NCBI RefSeq assembly: GCF_010015445.1 | Contig: NC_053120.1 | Location: 2,472,412-2,536,411, forward strand | DNA length: 64,000 nt | Source: Perca fluviatilis | Lineage: Eukaryota; Chordata; Actinopteri; Perciformes; Percidae | Direction of reading: 5' to 3' | Part shown: positions 1 through 11,220 of the stretch, piece after piece | Position numbering within the stretch: the stretch's first letter is position 1 | Layout of the letters: each line of letters starts with the position of its first letter | The notes under the pieces: generated by a model | The model's input: only the letters and a program-made list of their open reading frames with translations | Databases searched by the model: none | What the model was told of the DNA's origin: nothing | Translations under genes and position numbers: made by a program

Positions 1-214
1 AAACCTGTGCAAGCCTAATGAATTCTGCCCTTTCTGGATCGGCCTGTTCAGAGACTCTGACTGGAGTTGGTCAGATGGGGAGCAGTTTCTCTTTTCAGAT
101 CCTGGGATAAAGGTGAAGATGAACACCCTGAGAAGAAATGTGCTATGACTAAGTCAAATGGAAATTGGAGCTCCAATGACTGTAAGAAAACCAAACCCTT
201 CTTCTGCTACAATG
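1..214 (+). pseudogene. CTLD exon, type B, partial and frameshifted
   Basis: This is the 3' part of a C-type lectin-like domain exon cut by the window edge. It reads FWIGLFRDSDWSWSDG, then needs two single-base corrections (an extra G near 78 and an extra T near 95) compared with the intact minus-strand copies at 39415 and 41780. It then resumes as KKCAMTKSNGNWSSNDC and ends FFCYNG at a GTGAGT donor (215). WIGL and the paired cysteines are CTLD hallmarks; no EPN or QPD sugar-binding motif is present in this domain type. With the exon at 566 it forms the tail of a plus-strand lectin gene. The frameshifts make it a pseudo-exon unless they are assembly errors. Confidence 0.75.
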
Positions 215-565
215 GTGAGTTTATCAGAAGGTCTATCTAACGGTACTGAACATCTACATCTGTTTAATGATTCACTTTATTTATTAGTTTATTATAAGAA
301 TTATGGTATGAGGTTCATCATTGTTGAATATCTTGATAATGATATAACTCGCGATAAATAATCAGATAAACTGTTCTCATTTCTGCTAAAAAACAACAAA
401 CTGCTTGTTAGATATAAAACAAATGTTACAGCTGTTATTTAAACTGTCCTGTGTTTGTCTCCACGGGCGGAGCATTTGGGTCTCTGCTCAAGAATGCCTC
501 CACCACTAATTGGCTCCGCCCCTGACTGACTTTTCCCCTGACTGACTCTCCTTCTCCCCTGACAG
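215..565 (+). other. intron between lectin exons B and C
   Basis: This segment runs from a GTGAGT donor to the ACAG acceptor at 562-565. It is homologous to the minus-strand introns 20760-21300 and 38728-39414. No gene or element is seen inside. Confidence 0.65.
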
Positions 566-926
566 ATTCAGTGATCCTGATCAACCAGAGCATGATCTGG
601 GAGGACGCGTTATACTACTGCAGACATCACCATGGCGACCTTGTCTCCATCACCAACCTGGACGATCAGCTGGTCCAGGAGAGAGCCAAGATGGCCTCCA
701 CTCCCTACGCTGTGGCTGGGACTGGCGCTACACCTGCACTCTGGACTTCTGGTTCTGGGTCAGTGACGGACGGTCCACATACTACCAACTGGGGCCCGGC
801 CAGCCTGGGGACGACTGCAACATGTCTGGAGCCATGGCCCGAAATGGAACTTAGGTCAAACTGATCGACGATGACAAACAGCTTAATTTCATCTGCTCCA
901 AGAACAAACCAGCAGAATGTAACTAA
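566..926 (+). pseudogene. CTLD exon, type C (terminal), broken
   Basis: This is the terminal CTLD exon of a plus-strand lectin gene. It starts after ACAG in phase 1 (DSVILINQ) and ends at the stop 924-926 after NKPAECN. Relative to the intact copies at 20401-20759 and 38366-38727 it has an extra base near 710, at the position of the conserved YVWLGL, which throws the rest out of frame. It also has a TGG to TAG change in the conserved GTWVKL segment. The length (361 nt) does not fit the phase. Both lesions together argue for a genuine pseudogene rather than one sequencing slip. Confidence 0.8.
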
Positions 927-2059
927 ATACATTTACTCAAGTACTGTACTTCAGTAATAATGTTTTTGTGATGAGGTACTTTACTTACTTATATTTCAAC
1001 TAAATTAAATTTTAACAGTGTGGGATTAATACTTTGACTTAAGTTAAAGATGCGTGGAAAAAAATCATGATATTTCAGGAAAAAAGTCATAATATTTCAG
1101 GAAAAAAATCATGATATTTCAGGAAAAAAAGTCATAATATTTCATGAAAAAAGTCATAATATTTCAGGAAAAAAAATCATAATTTTTCAGGAAAAAGTCG
1201 TAATTTTCAGGAAAAAAGTCAGAACGAAGCAATTCAGGAAAAAGTCCCGTAATTTTTTCAGGAAAAAGTCAGACTTTTCAGGAAAAAAGTCAGAATTTTT
1301 CAGGAAAAAGAATCAGAATATTTCAGGATTTTTTTATGATTTTTAGAAGAAAATCATAATATTTGAGGAAGCGAAAAAGTATGTAATATACATTTTTTTC
1401 TTGACATTTTTAACAGTGTGGGATTAATACTTTTACTTAAGTTAAGGATGTGTTTTATTCATTTACTCACTTTGTTTGCAGTGGTGTGGTGTTGACATAC
1501 TGTGTCCTCTGGGATTATTGAATGGCATTCTGGGAAATGTAGGAATTTATATCTCAAAGTAAATATTTCAAGAAAAAAAGTGGTAATATTTTAATTAAAA
1601 AAAGTCATATTTCAAGTAAAAAGTCGTAATAGTTCTGAAAAAAAAGTCTTAATATTTAAAGTAAAAAATTTTTTAATATTTCAAGTAAAAAGGTCGTAAT
1701 ATTTTTAAGAAGAAACTGGTACTATATGGTCTTTTACTTTACATTTTAACAGTGTGGGTTTTAATACTTTGGACTTAAGTTAAGGATGTGTTTTATTAAT
1801 TTACTCACTTTGTTTTGCAGTGGTGTGACGTTGACATACGTGTGTGTCCTCTGGGGATTATTGAATGGCATTCTGGGGAAATGTAGGAAACAAACCCGGC
1901 GGGGGAGAGATGTGATAGCAGATATTAAACTGAGGATGTAATCCTGTACCATGAATGATTACCATTTGTTATTTTTCTGCAAGTTGTTATTTTTTCTTCC
2001 TCTTAAAGTGTCAAGTTCTGCGTGAATATCTGAATAGTTTTCTCTGGAGTCTAAATAAA
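927..2059 (+). other. 3' UTR and flank of the plus-strand lectin remnant
   Basis: This follows the type C stop and holds A-rich degenerate tandem repeats. A sequence found after every C exon (ACATTTCCCAGAATGCC on one strand) recurs here, and an AATAAA lies at 2054-2059. The minus-strand equivalents are 19225-20400 and 36602-38365, where the AATAAA falls at the matching place. It is read as a 3' UTR of about 1.1 kb. Confidence 0.5.
1060..1385 (+). repeat. degenerate A-rich tandem repeat, unit about 22 bp
   Basis: A degenerate unit of the form ATATTTCAGGAAAAAAGTCATA repeats about 14 times with slips. A second block with the same core lies at 1555-1715. The same units occur reversed at 19620-19760, 20230-20340, 37000-37150 and 38020-38160, always downstream of a type C exon. 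Confidence 0.7.
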
Positions 2060-2274
2060 CTGTTAAACCACAGAGTGGTCTCCTCTTTTTACTAACCCAA
2101 ATCCTCTTATCACATCATGAAACTGGGTCTCTACGTTATTTCCTCCTCCTATAACTTCATCACACTTAGTAGGTGAATGTCCTGCTGTTTTTCAGACAAG
2201 TGAACTCACCACAGACAGACAGGGGAACACTGGAACGTCAGTCTCTAAACGGTGTAACCGTAGTTAGCTATAGT

Positions 2275-2363
<89 letters not shown>
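2275..2363 (+). repeat. (CA)n microsatellite
   Basis: About 44 uninterrupted CA units. The flanks (2170-2580) are a reversed copy of 18440-18800, which holds a (GT)n run at the same place, so the microsatellite predates the duplication. Confidence 0.95.
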
Positions 2364-2364
<1 letters not shown>

Positions 2365-2989
2365 GGTTGAATAACAAGTCTCCTCTGAACGGTGTGAAAT
2401 AGCTTTTGAGTTATGCTTTCCTCGCTTTATTACAGGTCCCAGGTGGATAGCCAATCAGAGAGACGGTTCGTAACCTTTGTTGATTAAAAGGCACTATACC
2501 AACAAGGTGTTCAACGCATCTCTCGGGTGCTGCCAATTAGATTAATTGACTTATTAATTGCAGGAGCCATAACGATAGGTGTAATTTATGTATAATATAA
2601 TCAGAATTGGGCTTCTTGAAATCTGATAATTTTTAATGTTTTGATGCTTTTTAGAACGTGTTGTTGTCACATTTTCAATGTTTTTGTTGCCTTTTCTGAA
2701 TTTCTGCTGCTTTTTAACCTTCAAACACTGTTCGCTGTTGCCCCTTAATTTATCATATCTCGACGGTCAAATTTGACCGGACAGTTTTAACTGCCTTTAT
2801 TTTAACATAAATACTTTGGTAAAATGACAAAAAGTATTTTAATTGTGAACTTTTATTGTAAAATAACCTTATTAGAAAAAAATAACATCTACAACATGTG
2901 TGTGGGTGTGTGTGTTTCTGTGTGTGTGCATGCATGTGTGTGCTAACATTGGTGGTTCACATACACAAGTGGGCAACATGATAACATGA

Positions 2990-3026
<37 letters not shown>

Positions 3027-3602
3027 NNNNNNNNNNNNNNNNNNNNNNNNNNNNNNNNNNNNNNNNNNNNNNNNTGCGGTGTTAGCTGCATTGCTAGCAA
3101 TCATTGGTGACCTATATTGATGTTTCTGTAGTGGTGGCGCCTCTCTAGTGGGCGTTCGAGTAGTTCTTGACGGGAGCAAAGCAGGAAGTAAGGTGAGAAG
3201 TAGAAGAGCCAAATGTACTGGTGAGGATGGGGGTACAAAACAAACAGGACTTCTAATCCCAGGAGACCGGGTCATGTCCAGCTTGAAAAGGAAAAGGAAA
3301 CAGAGAGTTTTTTTTAACTTTAAAACGGAGCTACCGTCACATGGTAACCTTCAGGAAGTGAAGTTACGTCTTCACAATGTTAACACCCACGTGTTTAAAA
3401 CCGTAACGTTACCTTCTGGTTTAGATATGAGGACGGAAAACTCTCCTGTGGGTCAGATTGGGGACAAAAGTCAGAACTACTAAGGCCAATAGAGGGCGCC
3501 ACGCCACTACAAACATAAATATAGGTCAGAATGATGCCGGAACAAACCCACTTGGGGGAGTTTTTTAGGGGAGAACAGACCTTATGAGCCACATATTCTC
3601 AC
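2364..3602. other. non-coding junction between two convergent lectin remnants
   Basis: The part up to about 2580 matches the 3' flank repeat. 2590-2900 is AT-rich with no recognised gene. GT repeats lead into the gap at 3027. 3100-3500 matches the intron between type A and type B exons (compare 21740-21830 and 40290-40390) in minus orientation. The matching type B and C exons expected further left on the minus strand are absent. Confidence 0.5.
3001..3074. other. GT repeat running into an assembly gap of 48 N
   Basis: The N run is 3027-3074 and directly follows a GT tract, so a microsatellite probably broke the assembly here. It lies between convergent lectin fragments, so their relative orientation is unproven. 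Confidence 0.95.
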
Positions 3603-3986
3603 CGGCCATAGCAGATAAATCTATAGGTTACAGAACATAAATCGTCATCCCATGTGCCAGCATTCATCCTCACACAGATCTCCTGATCGCCCCACATTAT
3701 TTGATTGTCCTTTGATACCAGTTACTCTCAACCTTGTTGAACTCTCACCCTTGCTGAGACCAGCGCAAACGATGTTTGTCGGTTTTCTTGCCAGCCTCAA
3801 TCCAGGCCCCGCCTGGATACTGAGCAGTCGTGGAGTTAAGGAGTCTCTGCCTGTCTGTCTGGTTAGACACTGTGGCCAGGTCAGTGTGGTTCTTTCTTCT
3901 GCAATGATCCTGGGCTTCATTCCAGGTCTTCTCATATCCAATGAAGTAGTACTCACACAGCAGACCCCCAATGGAGGAACAATGAC
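3603..3986 (-). pseudogene. CTLD exon, type A, of lectin L1; broken
   Basis: On the minus strand the exon begins after a TTATCAG acceptor at 3987. It joins the upstream signal exon in phase (CSSIGG), continues through KTWNEAQ and LATVSNQTD, and reaches GAWI. After that point the frame is lost: small indels and an in-frame TGA follow where intact copies read the WRWSQPG segment. The end still has a recognisable ICY-type terminus and a GTGAGA donor. Exon boundaries match intact copies at 22799, 41078 and 45117. It is a decayed first CTLD; the following B and C exons are missing on this strand. Confidence 0.75.
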
Positions 3987-4071
3987 CTGATAACAGAGAA
4001 GAAACTGAAAGAAACTTTGTTTTGTTTTTAAACCTGGACTCTATTTCCCATGTTTTTGTGTCTAAGTGACT

Positions 4072-4640
4072 GTTATTAAAGAGTAAGATACTTTTAGTTT
4101 AACATGAAATAGCCCCAAAATCACCATCACCAAAACCCACCAGACTCCATGTAAATAATCAGGACTTTTAGTGTGTATAGAGCCAGCATATCTCCACCAG
4201 ACTCCATGTAAATAATCAGGACTTTTAGCGTGTATAGAGCCAGCATATCTCCACCAGACTCCATGTAAATAATCAGGACTTTTAGCGCTGTATAGAGCCA
4301 GCATATTTCCACCAGACTCCATGTAAATAATCAGGACTTTTAGCTGTATAGAGTTAAGCATACTCCACCAGACTCCTAATACATCAGGACTTTGTATAGA
4401 GTTAGCATATTTACCAAGACTCATAAATAATCAGGACTTTTAGCGTGTATATAAATATGCTGGCTTTATACACGCTAAAAGTCCTGATTATTTACATGGA
4501 GTTTGGTGGAGATATGCTGTCTCTATACACGCTAAAAGTCCTGATTATTTACATGGAGTCTGGTGGAGTTTGGTGATGGTGATTTCGGGGCTGTTCCATG
4601 TTAAACTAAAAGGATCTTATTTTTTAACTAAAAGGTCTAT
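4072..4640. repeat. palindromic 57-bp minisatellite in L1 intron 1
   Basis: Units containing ATGTAAATAATCAGGACTTT run on one strand from about 4131 to 4440, then invert near 4445 and run the other way to about 4570. The unique flanks are inverted too (AACATGAAATAGCCCC on the left, CTGTTCCATGTTAAAC on the right), so the structure is a palindrome of about 570 bp. It lies between the L1 signal exon and its A exon. ORFs here are an artefact of a 57-bp (19-codon) period. Confidence 0.85.
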
Positions 4641-4806
4641 CTCTGTAGGGATCCATCCCATAATGTTGTCAGAGTCGGTCAGCCACTTACACACAGGAAA
4701 ATCCAGCTGGAAAACAAACTAAATTACCGTTTAAATGAACTCATATTATTAATTGAAGTGTGACTTGGAGTTGATGAGGAGTGAGCTGTCCAGATGATCC
4801 ACTTAC

Positions 4807-4847
4807 CCATCACAATGAACACAAACAGACTCCACTGCATCTTCACC
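4807..4847 (-). CDS. lectin L1 signal-peptide exon
   Basis: The minus-strand ATG is at 4840, giving MQWSLFVFIVM plus one base before a GTAAGT donor at 4806. The hydrophobic LFVFIVM stretch is the core of a secretion signal, completed by the next exon (GHCSSIGG in L1, GQCSSIGG in other copies). CTAACAG at 4848-4854 may be an acceptor for a non-coding first exon. The exon is repeated almost unchanged at 33945 and 50279. Here the downstream A exon is broken, so the product is unlikely to be functional. Confidence 0.7.
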
Positions 4848-4885
4848 CTGTTAGATTATAATAAATACACAGTTATTTTTTTACA

Positions 4886-5006
4886 GACAGAAGAATAGCC
4901 CGTCTTTATGTTTTAGGGATGCAGTGTATGACCCAATCACTCAGGATGCAAATCAAAGATTGGGTTATAACCTGTATCCCTAAACATAAAGGGCTGTTCT
5001 TCTGTC
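4886..5006. repeat. hairpin-forming inverted repeat upstream of L1
   Basis: The arms GACAGAAGAATAGCCCGTC and a near-complement ending CTGTTCTTCTGTC enclose a loop containing CAATCACTCAGG. The same structure occurs at 50343-50482, also just upstream of a signal exon. Single arms occur at 13356, 29390, 34312 and 52040. Confidence 0.7.
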
Positions 5007-5652
5007 CGTTTCTCACTCCGACGGCTTAACTCAATTCCTCGCCAACATTTTAATATGATTTTATTATTTATTTTAACACAAATTCAAAAAGTCCAACAGG
5101 AAGCATATGAATGCAAATGTGACAGTTCAAGGTGTTACACTGTTGACTTGTTTAACTTTTTTGTAACTTCAATAAATGTTAAAATGCTTGATAATCAACA
5201 AAAATATAAAAAACTGTCAAAAACTTTTAAAAAAATGTTGATAAAAGCGACAAAACAAAAAATCTACAAAAGTGTCGGAAGCTAAAAAAAATGCAAACAT
5301 TTTTTGAAAAAGTTCCAGTATTGCTTAAAGAGGTGATATTATGCTTTTTGGCTTTTTCCCTTTCCTTAACTGTGTTGTATATGTTTTTTGGGCATGTAAT
5401 AGGTTTAAAAAGTGAAAAAGCCCAAAGTCCACCCCCAAAGGTAGTTTCCATTTCCAGCAGAAAACACTGTTCACAAACTGCTCCCAACAGCTCTATTGTA
5501 GTGAAGCCTTTCTTCCGCTACGCGCTGACGTGCCAGCTCGTAAACAGAAGTTATAAAGCTCCCGCCTAGCTGCTAAGCTCCCTCCCCCAACCGCCACCAC
5601 CAATTCAAGTTTGTTAGACCCAGAGCGGCTGGAGAGTTGAGAGTCTCCGGTC

Positions 5653-8600
5653 ATGTCCAGGAGACGCTGTATTCGTCAGTGCACGGGGAAATTTCCTCTT
5701 TTTCGTCTTCCAAAAGACGCAGTGAATTTAACAGTCAGTGGTTAAAATTTGTTTTTGCACTATTCCCCAGGACTACAACCCCAACCTTATGTTGTGTTCT
5801 GTTCATTTTACGGAGGACTGCTTCCTGAACCTGCAACAGTTCAATTCAGGATTTTCAAAACCGTTTCATTCTGAAAGACTCTGTCTGGTCATCATGGAGA
5901 TTCAGAACCACAACCTTTAAGTACGCTTAGCTATAATTTATAAACCTTTTACGAAGTGTTGAAGTGGGCAGTTGAAGTGGGCAGGTTAGGCTAAACTACA
6001 GCTAAAGCTGTAGCTAATGTTATATCCGGTGTGAAATTGTTTAGCTCATTTTTAACAGATTCTTTTTTAAATATGGTGATGGGTTGTGTATTTAAAGATG
6101 TGAAATATTGCTGTTGTGTGGATGTGCATTTATTAGTAACTTATACCAGCTGCTGTTACGGTGGCAGTGAAATGTAGCCTCGTACAAAGTTAGCAGAAGC
6201 TAACTTTCTAGCTAGCGCGCTAACGTTTTGTGTTCAAAACCGTTTTGTTCAAAGCTTTTGAACACAATTACGTAACACTGCATTAAAATCGACTATCGCC
6301 TTTCAGTCAAAATATGTAGAACAGTGTACAAGTGTTCATGTGAAGGTATGTTTAGAACGTTAATGCTACTTTACAGGTTGATTGGTAAGGGCCCGAAACC
6401 ACTGTATGCCCCAGCTAATTTGGTAGTGTTGGCTAATGTTCTGTAAAGTGGTAAACGACACGTGTGTTTAAGTTGCTTTTGTTACGCGGGAGACCGTTGT
6501 CCATAACCAACAGTATATTTGCTCCCTACTTACACAACCGGGCTTTGACTAGGAAAAGGATGTCATGTGGTGTGTTAATTTGTTTATATGCTACTTGTGC
6601 TGTCTCCTGATTTCACAAGGGGATAAGAACGTTAGCGTTGTAGATACTGACTCTTTTCATCTGATTACTGTCTTATTACAGAGTACATCACAGCAGCACC
6701 TCGAAACCCCACACCTTTCCACTACATTCCATGACATAGGATGCCAGACCGAACCACCACAAAATATGTCAGTGGGCATACAGTCCAGTGCTCCAAAATG
6801 AGAACAGTCGGGCAACAGCTATCCATGGTACGCTTGAGGGCTTCCATGAGAAGCAAAGGTAAATAACAAAAGCATCACATGTTTTTGCATTTTTAGTTCA
6901 CATGCAGTACCTGTAAATGCCTTACTCTGCTGAAAACCCAATATATAATAAACATGAGAATTTCATTTCGTCGTATTGTAAAGAAAAATATTATTTAAGT
7001 TTTTCTTTCTTTTTCTGTGTTAGTGTTTACACTGAGACCACTTCAAGCTCCCCCAGAATTCACCCCGATGTCTTCAACACCAATAAGACCCCAAGATTAC
7101 AGACCTCGCAAGAGACCTCGTCTTGAGTTGGAGGAGGAGGAGGAGGAGGAGGAAGAGGGAGACACCTCAACAGAGTTGCAAGCTGAGCCACAAGACTCAA
7201 CATATATCCCTGGTGACTCTGTTCTAACGGACGAATCTGCCATGTCGTAAGTTCGATATTTGTATTACATTTCAATATGACTTATCAGCAGAAATGTTAA
7301 ACTTGGTAGGAAAGCTAAATCAAGAATGTATTCTTTCTGTTTTTTAAGGTCTGAGCCAGTGTCTACTTATAAGGATGATAAGTACATTGTTTTTGAAAGT
7401 TGCCTAAGGGAGCTTTTTCAAAGCTGTCCTGTATGCAAGAGGCAGTGTGACGTTCAGCCGGCAAAAAATGGGAACGATGTGTCATTCACACAGCTCTGCC
7501 CACACTGCAACTATTCAAGACAGTGGCAGAGTCAGCCTGTTGTAGGAAGTAACCCCGTCGGCAACCTACACCTGTCAGCGGAAAAGGTATTGCTATAACT
7601 ATTTAATATGAAATGGCAATCACTGTACTGTTTTCACAAACGTACCAATTTTACATGTTTTCACAGATATGCAAGGCCATGAATCTTCAGATTTTCCAGT
7701 ATGGCACCTTCAGGAGGCATGCTAGGAGTTTTCTGGAGCCAGCCATAATCCACAAATGGAAGACGGATCAGCAACATCTTTTTCAAAAAGTTACAGCATG
7801 GAAGGAAAGATTGAGTCAGTGGAGATATGCAAACTGACTCCCCAGGTAAGACAAAAGTCCCAAAAGTCTGTTCTTAAAAGCATGGTACTTAAACATTCGA
7901 TTTGAGTTGCAAAGCCTTGACATGGTCTTTGTTATATAATCTTCAGGGCACTCAGCAAAGTATGGGAGCTACACACTGATGCACCTAGACAGAAACCCTA
8001 TCTACACCTTCAGCTTGTTCAGGTGGGTCCCATATTTTTATTTTTTTGCCTTGCGCATGATGAAAGATGATTCTGTATAGCTTTCAATGTCTCACATTTA
8101 TATCTATGCATTTTTGTCCCACCACCAGAGCAATGAAGTAGGTGGTAGTTACCACATGGAGAAGGAGGGCCTTAAACGCTGCCTGGATCTACTGGATTCA
8201 AACGGTTTGGTGATGGACTACATTGTCACCGACCGTCATCCACAGATCCAGAAGTATCTGAGGGAGCGCAGCATCACCCACTTCTATGATGTGTGGCACT
8301 TTGAGAAAGGTATGTCTTCATCCTTGTTTATGTCAGTGTGGCTCATTGACATATTTGTGTTTAGTTATTCGTCAAAGAATGTCCTGAATATAAATTTATT
8401 GCATATGTACTTTCTGCAAGGTTTGTCAAAGAAACTTGACAAAGTTGCGAAAACAAGGACTGCGGGGGGGTTGAAGAAGTGGCCGCGTAGCATCAAAAGC
8501 CATGTCTACTGGAGTGCAACATTGTCAACATCAGGGCCAGAGAAGGTAGCCAAGTGGATGTCGATTGTCAACCACATCCAGAACGTGCACTTGCATGAAA

Positions 8601-9421
8601 ACCCGGAGTGCCAACATCCTGATCGAGTGTCAAGGGATCCAAGTAAATGGTTTCAACCAGGTATGTAAACAAAATGTGAGTAAAAGAATTAAATTTAAAA
8701 TGCAAAACCTTTTTTGCTTATAATATTAATAACAAAAAACAACTTCACCTCAAATGCCCTTTATAATGAAATATTATTGCTGTATTTACTGTGTTAATGG
8801 GCCGCAATTTTAATATAATAGAAATTTTTAATTTTATTTAAGGGTCAATGGCGCTCTACAAAGTGGAAAAAATCCTGGTCAATAAGAGGGTTGTCAAAGA
8901 TGTGGAGAAGCTGAGCCACCACTACCAAACATCATCCCTGGAGGCTTTCCACAGTTTGATACTTCGCTTCACACCCAAGAATGTGGTTTTCCCTTTCATG
9001 GGCATGCTTTGCAGGTAATACAATGAATACATTCAGTAACCTTATACACCACAGCTACTGCCTAATGGCTTATATATATATATAAAATATCAAAATTGTT
9101 GTGTCACTTCAGTTTGCAATTGTATTTTTGTAGGTTGTACCTTGCAGCCATGCACTACAATGAAAATGCAGACTGCGAGCAAGCCACAACATCTGCAGGA
9201 CAACCAGTATTCAAGGTTGTGTTTCCCAAGTCCAGGAAAGGGGAGGTACTGACGGCGGCCCAAAAACAGACCCTACATACAGTAAGTTTTAAACTACTTT
9301 TATCTATATAACAAATAATGTAACATCAATAGTGACACATTGAATATTTACAAGTAGTGTTAACTTTAGAAAAACATCTTTTGTAATTACAAATAGTGAC
9401 ACTTGTGTATATGTGTGTATA

Positions 9422-9452
<31 letters not shown>

Positions 9453-9920
9453 ATTGTAAACGTAACAAATAAATAGTTAAGGCTAAAAAACAAATATGTA
9501 GAAATAAGGTGGCGTCTGAGAAGAACGCTCTTCTTAAGCACTTAAGTGATTATTTATATGCATTAATTCACAGAATATGTGGAAGAACTTATGAGGCTGG
9601 TTTTCGAGGAGGTGTTTGAGGACCCAACTCCATTTGTTGAGGTGCGGAAACTGATCCCCATCCCCAAGGATCTGGCATCGGAACATGAGAGACCCTCAAA
9701 GGAGGAAGTGGTTGCCCGCCATCTGTCCCGCTTTGCTCAAGGGACAGTCGGAACCGTACATACTAGGCACCCGGATCAAGAAACTGCACATTATCCGGTC
9801 ACAACGCACGCACGGGATTACCACCCTAACAGTCCTTCCCAAGTAGCCCCAGCACCAGTTGACCAAAGCCAAGATAGGCAAGGTGCCTGTAGCGCCTGTA
9901 TGGACAGGATTGGACAATAG
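5653..9920 (+). pseudogene. THAP-domain transposase of the Kolobok-like element, frameshifted
   Basis: Eleven exons with plausible splice sites: from 5653, 6682-6858, 7024-7246, 7349-7586, 7667-7845, 7947-8022, 8129-8309, 8421-8660, 8843-9013, 9134-9281 and 9576 onward. The first encodes a C2CH THAP-like finger (FRLPKD, QWLKF, LCSVHFTEDCF) but changes frame twice. Exon 3 holds an acidic E-rich run. Exon 4 has CPVCKRQC and [10 protein letters not shown] pairs. Later exons carry GDMQTDSPGHSAKYGSYT and YIVTDRHPQIQK, candidates for two catalytic aspartates, then HFYDVWHFEKG. The last exon has DPTPFVEVRKL and RPSKEEVVARHLSRFAQG. AATAAA is at 10018. After RFAQG the frame is antisense to the minus gene and probably not real. 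At least one further frame change is needed in exon 2. Confidence 0.75.
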
Positions 9921-10879
9921 TGAACATCACTCTTATTTATAGTGTATATCTGTATTTTTTTCCTATTATGTATATTAAGATTGTTCTATTTATATAAGCG
10001 TTTCAACATTTGATGAAAATAAAGACATTGTAATTGTGATTTCTTCATTAGGTCTTTGGTTTATTGGTAAAATAATTTTATGGGACAGTTAATTACATGT
10101 TTTAAAAACTTACTCTTTTTCTGTTCGACACCTCAAAGGTCCATAGTCTGCTCTGTATATAGTGTAGATGTTCCGCAGGGTGTAGTGGTTCAAACAGGTT
10201 GGCTCTAGGTCTGGATGGTAAACCATGCAGGTAGGTGGGACAGGAACCTGTTGCATTTGTGTAACAACCTAATAATAAAAATAAGTAACTCATTTAGAAT
10301 AAATATTAACTGAGGAGGCAACATTACTGCAAAATGGAGATACTGATTGATGAAGCTACATTTATTTGTTAACCTTGTATGTATAAAAAATGTAGTCAAA
10401 GATCATAGAAATGATTGGCCCCTATAATATAATTGATTACAAATAATTACATCCAGGAGGTGATGTGAAATGATACATTTTTACACAACGGTAAAAGTAA
10501 ACATGACAACACATTTTGTAGTATTTTACAACAGAGGAAGGTTAGTCAACATCATATCCACTTTGCATGACTGTTGTATAGGTTCTAATATAATTACCAT
10601 TTGTATTTCTTGGCAACAGATGTTTTCAACTTCAGTGGACATTGTCAAGCAATTTCCACAAGTACACCTAAATATAAAATAAAAAACGTTAGACACCCTC
10701 CAGACAGTCAATGGACATAAAGTTGTTGCTGTGATAGAAAGGGTGCAGAATTCAAACTGAAATACTTAATTAACTTACCACTCTGAAACATCTTGCTCCA
10801 GTCTAGGTTGTGAAGCTAGTTCGGCTTCTGTTTCGGGATCAGACTCTGGTTGGAACATGTATGGCTGAGCTGAAGCCAT
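9700..10879 (-). pseudogene. P2X7 ballast-domain-like protein gene in the transposon
   Basis: Four minus-strand exons: 10779-10879 (starts MASAQPYMFQPESD at 10879 and ends in a GTAAGT donor), 10598-10667 (CTCGNCLTMSTE, then CCQEI), 10114-10268 (PPTCMVYHPDLEPTCLNHY, YTIYRADYG) and about 9700-9895 (RYRHLAY, VNWCWGYLGRTVRVVIP). The ordered CGNC, CCQEI, late Cys and WCWGYLG segments match my recollection of the Zn-binding cytoplasmic domain of the P2X7 receptor and of stand-alone fish proteins sharing it. No transmembrane or receptor part is present. The last exon needs more than one frame change, so this copy is probably dead. Its role in the element is unknown. Confidence 0.65.
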
Positions 10880-11220
10880 GGTTACCGGTAGATAGATGCT
10901 AGATCGGATCCGTTTGTTTCGGATCACACTATCATGCTATCAGGGGCCCTACTCTGCATCTAAGTGGCTAGTTGTCCTTACCTAGGTACTCGCGCGATGT
11001 GTGACTCCAAACAAAGATGGGATAGCGGTAAGATGCTTCACTCTGTAGCTAAAACAGAAAGCTCAACAGTCTCTGTTGAAATAGAGTAAAACAGGAGCTG
11101 CAGCAATGTGCAGTACAACAAAAATATGATGTTTTTTGAAAATAAAACCATGTAAACCTGTTCTGGTACAACCTCTAAATACAATTATGAACCTGAAAAT
11201 GAGCATAATATCACCTCTTT

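Noticed and set aside
3645..3971. 108-residue minus-strand frame over the L1 A exon
   Set aside because: It is in the wrong frame relative to the CTLD sequence and survives only because the true frame is broken. The antisense frame 3652-3990 is likewise a shadow.
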